Origin: CAYMEV01 sp964431655 [NCBI: uncultured bacterium]
GTDB lineage: Bacteria; CAYMEV01
Assembly: GCA_964431655.1 (NCBI GenBank)
Contig: CAYSKJ010000086.1
Coordinates: forward strand, 1-12,637
Direction of reading: 5' to 3'
Length of the DNA: 12,637 nucleotides
The notes beneath the pieces are model-generated. The model was not told where the DNA came from and ran no database searches. It saw nothing but the letters and a program-made list of their open reading frames with translations. This document shows positions 7,522 through 12,637 of this stretch, piece after piece; within the stretch, counting starts at the first letter, position 1; the number at the start of each line of letters is the position of its first letter. The position numbers and the translations under genes were made by a program.

Positions 7522-7893
7522 TTACTTCTTCTTCTTTCTTCCGACTGTCCTCTTCGGCCCTTTCCTGGTCCTTGCATTTGTTTTTGTCCTTTGACCCCTG
7601 GCCGGAAGATTCTTTCTATGTCTAATGCCTCTATAGCATTTTATTTCCTTCAACCTGTTGATGTTCATGGCAATCTCCCTCTGGAGGTCGCCTTCCACCT
7701 TGTAATCACTCTCTATGATCTTTCTAAGAACATTGACCTCCTGGGCATCCAGATCATATACCCTCTTATCAGGGTTGAGGCCGGATTTCTTCAAAATCTC
7801 ATTGGAAGTAGGTCTGCCTATACCAAATATATAAGTCAGAGCAATTTCTATTCTTTTATCCTTCGGTAAATCTACACCTGCGATTCTGGCCAC
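7522..7893 (-). CDS. rpsM: 30S ribosomal protein S13
   Basis: S13 sits in the head of the small subunit and forms bridges to the large subunit. The 123-residue product starts [14 protein letters not shown], has the helix-two-turn-helix segment [18 protein letters not shown], the motif [18 protein letters not shown], and a basic tail ending in KKKK that normally contacts P-site tRNA. The start is GTG at 7893 with AGGAGG seven bases upstream. It lies 17 bases after rpmJ, as expected at the start of the alpha operon. Confidence 0.98.
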   Translation of the reverse strand: MARIAGVDLPKDKRIEIALTYIFGIGRPTSNEILKKSGLNPDKRVYDLDAQEVNVLRKIIESDYKVEGDLQREIAMNINRLKEIKCYRGIRHRKNLPARGQRTKTNARTRKGPKRTVGRKKKK

Positions 7894-7910
7894 ATCAGCA
7901 CCTCCTGTTA

Positions 7911-8027
7911 TCAGCCTTGTCTTTGTTTGTGTTTAGGATGCTTTTTGCAGATCACCCTTACAACACCTTTTCGCTTTACTATCTTGCAGTGCTCGCATAT
8001 TTTTTTCACTGAAGTTTTAACCTTCAT
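7911..8027 (-). CDS. rpmJ: 50S ribosomal protein L36
   Basis: This 38-residue gene is read from ATG 8027 to TGA at 7913-7911. The product begins [14 protein letters not shown] and ends [11 protein letters not shown], matching L36 throughout. Its zinc-ribbon ligands are C11, C14, C27 and H33, so it is the zinc-binding (C+) form. A GGAG lies nine bases before the start. The position between infA and rpsM is classical, and a candidate promoter precedes it. Confidence 0.97.
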   Translation of the reverse strand: MKVKTSVKKICEHCKIVKRKGVVRVICKKHPKHKQRQG

Positions 8028-8060
8028 TGCATTCAGCTCCTTCAAAATTTTGGAAAATAG

Positions 8061-8089
8061 ATTAAAACATAAACCAAATTATAAATCAA
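8061..8089 (-). promoter_or_regulatory. Candidate sigma70-type promoter for the alpha operon part
   Basis: The AT-rich 70-base gap between infA and rpmJ holds, on the minus strand, TTGATT (8089-8084) and TTTAAT (8066-8061) separated by 17 bases. A TG one base upstream of the -10 makes it an extended -10. This is the best promoter-like element in the ribosomal block and would start transcripts shortly before rpmJ. It is predicted from consensus only. Confidence 0.55.
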
Positions 8090-8097
8090 GAAAAATC

Positions 8098-8316
8098 TTA
8101 TTGGAACCTGTAAACTATTCGCCCTTTTGTCGGTTCATAGGGAGACAGAACAACCTTGATCCTGTCATGGGGAAGAATCCGGATATTATGAATCCTCATC
8201 TTCCCGCTTATATGGGCCATGATCACCAGGCCTCCTTCCAGTTTCACCCTGAACGTGGTATTAGGCAAAACCTCGATCACTTCACCAATAAGCTCTATAT
8301 TTTCTTCCTTTGCCAT
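8098..8316 (-). CDS. infA: Translation initiation factor IF-1
   Basis: IF-1 binds the A site of the 30S subunit during initiation. The 72-residue product is the standard length and is a single S1/OB-fold domain from end to end: [13 protein letters not shown], then [16 protein letters not shown], and the conserved [20 protein letters not shown] close. The ATG at 8316 follows the map stop by nine bases and has GAGG upstream. The gene is followed by a promoter-bearing gap before rpmJ. Confidence 0.98.
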   Translation of the reverse strand: MAKEENIELIGEVIEVLPNTTFRVKLEGGLVIMAHISGKMRIHNIRILPHDRIKVVLSPYEPTKGRIVYRFQ

Positions 8317-8325
8317 TTAATTCCT

Positions 8326-9075
8326 CTATGATAAAGTTAAAATTTTTGCTTCACCATCTGTAACTGCAATGGTGTGCTCGAAGTGGGCTGCAAAGCTTCT
8401 ATCCCTCGTAACAGCTGTCCAGCCGTCCCTTAATATGGACACGCGGTAATCACCAAGGGTAAACATCGGCTCTAGAGCTATAACCAGCCCCTTTTCCAGA
8501 ATAAATTCTGACCATGGACCTACATAATTGGATACCTGGGGGTCTTCGTGGAGTTTCCTGCCGATACCATGCCCTACAAATGCCCTGACGACCCCAAGCC
8601 TGTTCTTTGCTGCCACATCATATATCGCCCTGCTGACCTGACCAAGCCTGTTTCCCTTACGGCACCTGTCAATACCCGCATAAAGAGCCTCTTTTGTTGC
8701 CTCAACAAGTTTTGCCGTATCTTCGTCCACCTTTCCGACACAGTACGTAACACAGCCGTCGCCGTAAAAATTGTTGCAGTAGGTTCCTATATCAACCGAA
8801 ACTATATCTCCGCTTTTCAGCACCCTTTTACCCGGTATACCATGGACAATTTCCTCGTTTACACTTACGCAGGCTGCTGAAGGATAGCCTTTATAGCCTT
8901 TGAAGGCAGGAATAGCACCCATTTCGGATATCCTGCTGTCAACAAATCTATCAATATCAGCGGTGCTTACCCCAGGTTTGACAATTCCTTCCAGCTCTTT
9001 GAGTATTACGGCAACTATCCTGTTGCTCTGCTCCATGCTCTTTACTTCATTGTCATCTTTCAGTTCAATGGCCAT
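8326..9075 (-). CDS. map: Methionine aminopeptidase, type I
   Basis: Map removes the initiator Met from nascent proteins in the cytoplasm. The 249-residue protein keeps the five metal ligands D95 (VSVDIG), D106 (FYGDG), H169 (VGHGIG), E202 (ALEPM) and E233 (HFEHT), plus H78 in EEIVHGIPG; all sit two residues before the E. coli numbering. There is no N-terminal zinc-finger or linker extension, so it is a type Ia enzyme. The ATG at 9075 overlaps the adk end by 11 bases, indicating coupled translation. It stops at TAG, and an in-frame TAA follows three codons later. Confidence 0.97.
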   Translation of the reverse strand: MAIELKDDNEVKSMEQSNRIVAVILKELEGIVKPGVSTADIDRFVDSRISEMGAIPAFKGYKGYPSAACVSVNEEIVHGIPGKRVLKSGDIVSVDIGTYCNNFYGDGCVTYCVGKVDEDTAKLVEATKEALYAGIDRCRKGNRLGQVSRAIYDVAAKNRLGVVRAFVGHGIGRKLHEDPQVSNYVGPWSEFILEKGLVIALEPMFTLGDYRVSILRDGWTAVTRDRSFAAHFEHTIAVTDGEAKILTLS

Positions 9076-9718
9076 TGGAGCCCCCTTTATCTATAATTGC
9101 CGATATATCCATGAGCAGTGCCTCAATATCCTTTTCCCCGTCGATGGTAAACAGAAGTTCCTTTTCTGAATAGAACTCCACCAGTGGATGGGTTTCTGTC
9201 TTATATACAGCCAGGCGCTTTTTTACTACCCCGGTTTTATCATCGTCCCTCTGGGAAAGCTCTGCTCCGTCTATATCGCAGTAACTGCCCCTGGACGACG
9301 GGAGGGTTATGATATTGTAAATCTTTCCGCAGACCGGGCATACACGCCTTGAGGTGAGCCTTTTTATCAGTATTTTGTCATCGGTTTCAAGATAAAATAC
9401 ATAAGATATTTTCCGTGATATGTCTTTCAGTATGCCGTCAAGCCTGACAGCCTGGCTTATATTTCTTGGAAACCCGTCGAGCAGTATGTCCCTGTGCTGG
9501 CTGATATTCTTCCTTATGATTTCAAATATTATATCATCCGGCACGAGAAGGCCCTCATCCATGTATTCTCTGGCCTTCCGGCCGACGGTGGTATTGTTAC
9601 TGCACTCTTCTCTCAGGGCATCCCCGGTAGAAAGGTGCTTGAAACCATACTTTTCAGCCATGACTCTGGCCTGGGTGCCCTTGCCTGCTCCGGGAGGTCC
9701 CAGCAGTATAACAATCAT
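9065..9718 (-). CDS. adk: Adenylate kinase (zinc-LID form)
   Basis: Adk interconverts ATP + AMP with two ADP. The 217-residue protein has the P-loop GPPGAGKGT (7-15), AMP-binding region HLSTGDALRE (28-37), DGFPRN (81-86) and the LID domain. The LID carries a zinc site, C127, C130, C147 and D150, the Cys3-Asp arrangement known from Bacillus subtilis (offset by three residues), unlike the zinc-free E. coli LID. The ATG at 9718 has GAGG upstream and follows secY by 18 bases. The secY-adk-map order is typical of many phyla. Confidence 0.98.
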   Translation of the reverse strand: MIVILLGPPGAGKGTQARVMAEKYGFKHLSTGDALREECSNNTTVGRKAREYMDEGLLVPDDIIFEIIRKNISQHRDILLDGFPRNISQAVRLDGILKDISRKISYVFYLETDDKILIKRLTSRRVCPVCGKIYNIITLPSSRGSYCDIDGAELSQRDDDKTGVVKKRLAVYKTETHPLVEFYSEKELLFTIDGEKDIEALLMDISAIIDKGGSNGH

Positions 9719-9736
9719 ATACAGTACCTCATCGCC

Positions 9737-11125
9737 TTAGAAACCCTGCCTGGACTTCTTTTTGGTTTTCATGAAACTGCCGTAATGCCTCATTAAAAGC
9801 TGGCTTTCTATCTGCCTGGATGTTTCAAGGGTAACGCCGACTGCAATCAGAAGGGATGTACCCCCGAAATAAAACGGAACGCCAAGCCCGTGGGTAACAA
9901 ACTTGGGAAGTATTCCCAGATTATATATCCATTCCCCTATGAAAGGCAGGTACTGGATCTGGAACCCGTAGACCATCAGCCCGGGAAGAAGGCAGACTAT
10001 TGTAAGGTATATTGCACCTATGAAGGTAATCTTGGTAAGTATCTTGTCAATATAGTCCGCTGTTTTTTTACCGGGTCTTTTTCCGGGGATAAATCCGCCG
10101 TATTTTTTCATATTGTCAGCTACATCCTCGGGATTGAATATAATGGACGTATAAAAGTATGTAAAAAATATGATAGCAATAGCATATATCAGATCATGAA
10201 AAGGCCTTCCCGGGCTGAAATGCTGCACTATATTGCTTAGCCAGCTTCCTGGCGCAAGGAACTGCTCAATGGTCAGGGGCACCATTATGATGGATGAAGC
10301 AAAGATAGCCGGTATAACTCCGCTGGGATTGAGCTTAAGGGGAAGATGAGTGCTCTGTCCGCCGTAAACCTTTCTTCCCAGCACTTTTTTGGCATACTGC
10401 ACCGGTATTCTTCTCTGAGCCTGTTCCATGAAGACTATGAAACCTATAACAGCAACAATGAATACAAGGACGAACAACATGGTAAAAAGCTCCATGGTAC
10501 TGCCTGTAAGAACCTGCTTTGCCCCGTCATAGATACCATAGGGTACCCTTGCCACTATACCTGCTGTAATAATCAGGCTTATGCCATTGCCTATTCCCCT
10601 CTCCGTGATCTGTTCCCCCAGCCACATGATAAACAGGGTGCCTGTAGTAAGCGTGACGACACACATGAACCGGAAACCCCAGCCGGGATTATTGACAAAA
10701 GCACCGCCCTGCATGCTCTCAAGGCCCACAGCAATACCGAAAGACTGAACAAGGCTCAGTCCTACGGTAAGGTAGCGGGTATACTGGGTAATCTTCTTCC
10801 TGCCCAGTTCTCCTTCTTTTTTAAGCCTCTCAAGGGCCGGAACAACCACGGTAAGAAGTTCAAGGATAATGGAGGCACTGATATAGGGCATTATACCCAG
10901 GGCAAAAATAGTCAGTCTCTCCAGAGCCCCCCCGCTGAAAAGACTCAGCATTCCGAGCAGAGTGTTGGAAGCAGTGGTCTGTATGAATTTCTGAAGTTCA
11001 AACCCGTTAATACCCGGTGTAGGGATGAAGGAACCAATCCTGTATATTGCCAGAAGAAAAAAGGTGAACAATATCCTGGACCTTAAGTCCTTTATGGCAA
11101 ATATATTTTTTAATTGTCCGAACAA
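9737..11125 (-). CDS. secY: Preprotein translocase subunit SecY
   Basis: SecY is the central channel of the SecYEG translocon in the inner membrane. The 462-residue protein has the ten-helix SecY pattern, with the N-terminal RILFTFFLLAIYRIGSFIPTPGI forming TM1 and the plug region, GIGNGISLII (about residues 177-186), and the cytoplasmic loop RRIPVQYAKKV. The C-terminus ends in a short basic tail. The start is TTG at 11125, with GAGGAG eight bases upstream, and it overlaps the rplO end by 16 bases. Secretion of the nearby predicted lipoprotein and outer-membrane proteins would depend on this channel. Confidence 0.98.
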   Translation of the reverse strand: MFGQLKNIFAIKDLRSRILFTFFLLAIYRIGSFIPTPGINGFELQKFIQTTASNTLLGMLSLFSGGALERLTIFALGIMPYISASIILELLTVVVPALERLKKEGELGRKKITQYTRYLTVGLSLVQSFGIAVGLESMQGGAFVNNPGWGFRFMCVVTLTTGTLFIMWLGEQITERGIGNGISLIITAGIVARVPYGIYDGAKQVLTGSTMELFTMLFVLVFIVAVIGFIVFMEQAQRRIPVQYAKKVLGRKVYGGQSTHLPLKLNPSGVIPAIFASSIIMVPLTIEQFLAPGSWLSNIVQHFSPGRPFHDLIYAIAIIFFTYFYTSIIFNPEDVADNMKKYGGFIPGKRPGKKTADYIDKILTKITFIGAIYLTIVCLLPGLMVYGFQIQYLPFIGEWIYNLGILPKFVTHGLGVPFYFGGTSLLIAVGVTLETSRQIESQLLMRHYGSFMKTKKKSRQGF

Positions 11126-11583
11126 CTTACAATCTCCTCTACTGTTCCACCAAGCTCCTCAACCCTGGCCTTTGCACTCTTGCTGGCCTTTTCCACCTGT
11201 ATCTTAACCGGTTTTGAGAGTTCCCCCTTCCCCAGGAGTTTTACAGGCCTGGCAGCGTCTCTTATAAGCCTCAGCTCAAACAGGTCTTCTCTCTTCAGAA
11301 GCTGATCGGATGTTATCTTTCCGTTGTTGAGAAGGTTCTGCAATTGTTCAAGATTTATAACCTGAAAATCCACCCGGTTTATATTCCTGAATCCCCTCTT
11401 GATCACCCTTCTCTGCAGAGGCATCTGGCCTCCCTCAAACCATTTGGGTATGCTTCCTCCGCTTCTTGATTTCTGGCCCTTATTTCCCCTGCCCGATTTG
11501 CATCCGTATCCGGAACCGGTACCCCTTCCAACAACCTTCTTTTTCTTTTTTAAGCCTTCTCTGGCATGTAAATTGTCTAACAT
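11110..11583 (-). CDS. rplO: 50S ribosomal protein L15
   Basis: L15 is a late-assembly protein of the large subunit. The 157-residue product starts MLDNL, followed by the Gly/Lys-rich extended arm with VGRGTGSGYGCKSGRGNKGQ and GGSIPKWFEGGQMPL, then the globular C-terminal domain with KLLGKGELSKPV. It is slightly longer than the E. coli protein. The ATG at 11583 has AAGGAG nine bases upstream. Its 3' end overlaps the TTG start of secY, as expected for coupled expression. Confidence 0.98.
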   Translation of the reverse strand: MLDNLHAREGLKKKKKVVGRGTGSGYGCKSGRGNKGQKSRSGGSIPKWFEGGQMPLQRRVIKRGFRNINRVDFQVINLEQLQNLLNNGKITSDQLLKREDLFELRLIRDAARPVKLLGKGELSKPVKIQVEKASKSAKARVEELGGTVEEIVSCSDN

Positions 11584-11615
11584 AACTTCAGACTCCTTAA
11601 TTTTTATCCGAAAAA

Positions 11616-11804
11616 CTACTGGCTGATTTCCCTGACATCCAGGAGGTATCTGACACTGTCAATCATACCCTGAATGGCATCATTCAATTTATGCACCTTT
11701 CTGCTGTTAACCTTCCCAAGACCCAAGGCAGAAACTGTAGCCCTGGTTTTCCTGTTCCTGCCGATAAGGCTTCTTTTAAGTGTTATTTCCACCTGTTTTT
11801 CCAT
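11616..11804 (-). CDS. rpmD: 50S ribosomal protein L30
   Basis: The 62-residue product is a full-length bacterial L30: KQVEITLKRSLIGRN at the start, then the LGLGKVNSRKV turn and the VRYLLDVREI end. The ATG at 11804 has AAGGAG at a normal distance. It lies 20 bases after rpsE and 32 before rplO. The gene ends in TAG, with an in-frame TAA four codons on. Confidence 0.97.
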   Translation of the reverse strand: MEKQVEITLKRSLIGRNRKTRATVSALGLGKVNSRKVHKLNDAIQGMIDSVRYLLDVREISQ

Positions 11805-11824
11805 CTTTATGCTCCTTGATGATA

Positions 11825-12364
11825 TTATTCGTTAATCTCCGGTCTTTGTCCTTCCTGATCTTCCTTATACTCTGAATCATGGGCCAGCGGCTTATCTGCC
11901 CTGCCTTCCCTGTAAATCAGGCTGGTCAGACCATTGAGGGTTGCCTTTACAACATTAATAGGTGTATTGGAGCCCAGGGACTTGGTCAGGATATCCCTTA
12001 TGCCGCAAAGCTCAAGAACAGCCCTGGCAGAACCTCCAGCAATAACGCCGGTACCTTTGCCTGCCGGTTTGAGAACAACATTGGATGCACCATACTTGCC
12101 GATAACTGAATGTGGTATGGTTTCTCCTTTGAGCTTTATGATTTTAAGGCTTTTCTTTGCATTCTCTACAGCTTTTCTTATTGCTACGGGAACTTCCCCG
12201 GCTTTGCCGATACCCCAGCCTACCTTTCCATTCTTATTGCCTACAACCACAAGGGCGGAAAACCTGAATGTCCGGCCCCCCTTTACAACCTTTGCAACCC
12301 TTCTTATATCTACAACCTTTTCCTCAAATTCAGTCTGTCCAACATCTTTATCTAGATATGCCAC
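11825..12364 (-). CDS. rpsE: 30S ribosomal protein S5
   Basis: S5 contributes to decoding fidelity and mRNA unwinding. The 179-residue protein has the dsRNA-binding-like domain at about 14-80 ([21 protein letters not shown], then [11 protein letters not shown]) and the C-terminal domain with [20 protein letters not shown] and [16 protein letters not shown] hydrophilic, mostly acidic tail of about 20 residues follows. The start is GTG at 12364, eight bases after AGGAGG. It is in the same frame as rplR, separated from it only by TAG codons. Confidence 0.98.
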   Translation of the reverse strand: MAYLDKDVGQTEFEEKVVDIRRVAKVVKGGRTFRFSALVVVGNKNGKVGWGIGKAGEVPVAIRKAVENAKKSLKIIKLKGETIPHSVIGKYGASNVVLKPAGKGTGVIAGGSARAVLELCGIRDILTKSLGSNTPINVVKATLNGLTSLIYREGRADKPLAHDSEYKEDQEGQRPEINE

Positions 12365-12385
12365 TACTGTTTCCTCCTATCCAAA

Positions 12386-12637
12386 CTAAAAAATAATCAG
12401 CTCGGTGCTTCGGGCACCTTCTGCTATCTCTTTTATTCTTCCGTGGTACTTGTAACCGCTTCTGTCAAAAACAATGTCCTTTATGCCGAGTTCGCTGGCC
12501 TTTTTAGCGGCAATTTCGCCGAGCTTTCTGTCGCCAGCTTTGGTTCCCGGCTTTTCAATCTTTTCCTTTATATCCTTTTGAAGGGAATTGACAGCCAGCA
12601 ATACCTTATTGTTTACATCGTCAATAAACTACAGGTA
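12386..12637 (-). CDS. rplR: 50S ribosomal protein L18, partial, with an in-frame TAG
   Basis: The visible part is the C-terminal two thirds of L18, the 5S rRNA-binding protein; the 5' end is beyond the right edge. Matching features are FIDDVNNKVLLAVNSLQKD, KLGEIAAKKASELGIKDIVFDRSGY, and KYHGRIKEIAEGAR. Reading in frame from the edge gives Tyr-Leu-TAG-Phe-Ile-Asp-Asp, where relatives have a pattern like IYAQIIDD. The TAG at 12631-12629 therefore replaces the usual Gln (one C-to-T change on the coding strand). The open stretch after it has a TTG at 12601 but no convincing start. Identity is sure; whether the gene is intact is not. The terminal stop is TAG at 12388-12386. Confidence 0.88.

Noticed and set aside
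7927-8331. Plus-strand open frame of 134 codons
   Set aside because: It is antisense to rpmJ and infA, which are certain genes; no ribosome-binding site or family match seen.
10346-11086. Plus-strand open frame of 246 codons
   Set aside because: It lies wholly antisense to secY, is rich in His, Gln and Lys with no recognisable domain, and reflects codon bias of the secY strand.
12386-12637. Full reassignment of TAG to Gln in this organism
   Set aside because: Five genes here end at TAG exactly where their families normally end, and reading through rplR would fuse it to rpsE; a local error or partial suppression is more likely.

Overview
The window is a stretch of bacterial chromosome in two blocks that converge near position 3685. 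It is gene-dense (largest gap about 70-105 bases), of moderate GC content, and nearly every minus-strand gene has a strong Shine-Dalgarno site. Envelope genes (a TamB-like C-terminus, an RND/MMPL exporter, a lipoprotein) point to a diderm bacterium. I cannot place it in a phylum from sequence alone. Gene order, Cys-rich zinc forms of S4, L36 and Adk, and a single map gene inside the operon are common to many bacterial phyla.

Plus strand, 1-3681: a tightly coupled four-gene unit. It holds the 3' end of a probable TamB-like (DUF490) gene, a family 2 glycosyltransferase of the polyprenyl-phosphate sugar transferase type, a 12-TM MMPL/RND lipid-exporter-like protein, and a 6-pyruvoyl-tetrahydropterin/6-carboxy-tetrahydropterin synthase (QueD family) protein. 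Junctions overlap by 8, 1 and 1 bases, so the genes are almost certainly co-transcribed. The first three suggest envelope lipid or glycolipid traffic; the pterin enzyme is an unexpected partner.

Minus strand, 12637-4916: the distal spc operon and the alpha operon in canonical order: rplR (partial), rpsE, rpmD, rplO, secY, adk, map, infA, rpmJ, rpsM, rpsK, rpsD, rpoA, rplQ. A good sigma70-like extended -10 promoter lies between infA and rpmJ and could drive the alpha part separately. A 17-base inverted repeat follows rplQ.

Minus strand, 4876-3689: a transglutaminase-like predicted lipoprotein directly behind rplQ and in the same frame. Its lipobox is clear, but no ATG, GTG or TTG precedes the signal peptide, and its start lies inside the inverted repeat.

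The main anomalies are: an in-frame TAG in the conserved part of rplR where a Gln codon is expected, 7 bases from the window end; a second in-frame stop within four codons after every TAG-terminated gene here; and the missing start codon of the lipoprotein. I saw no mobile element, CRISPR array, tRNA or rRNA.
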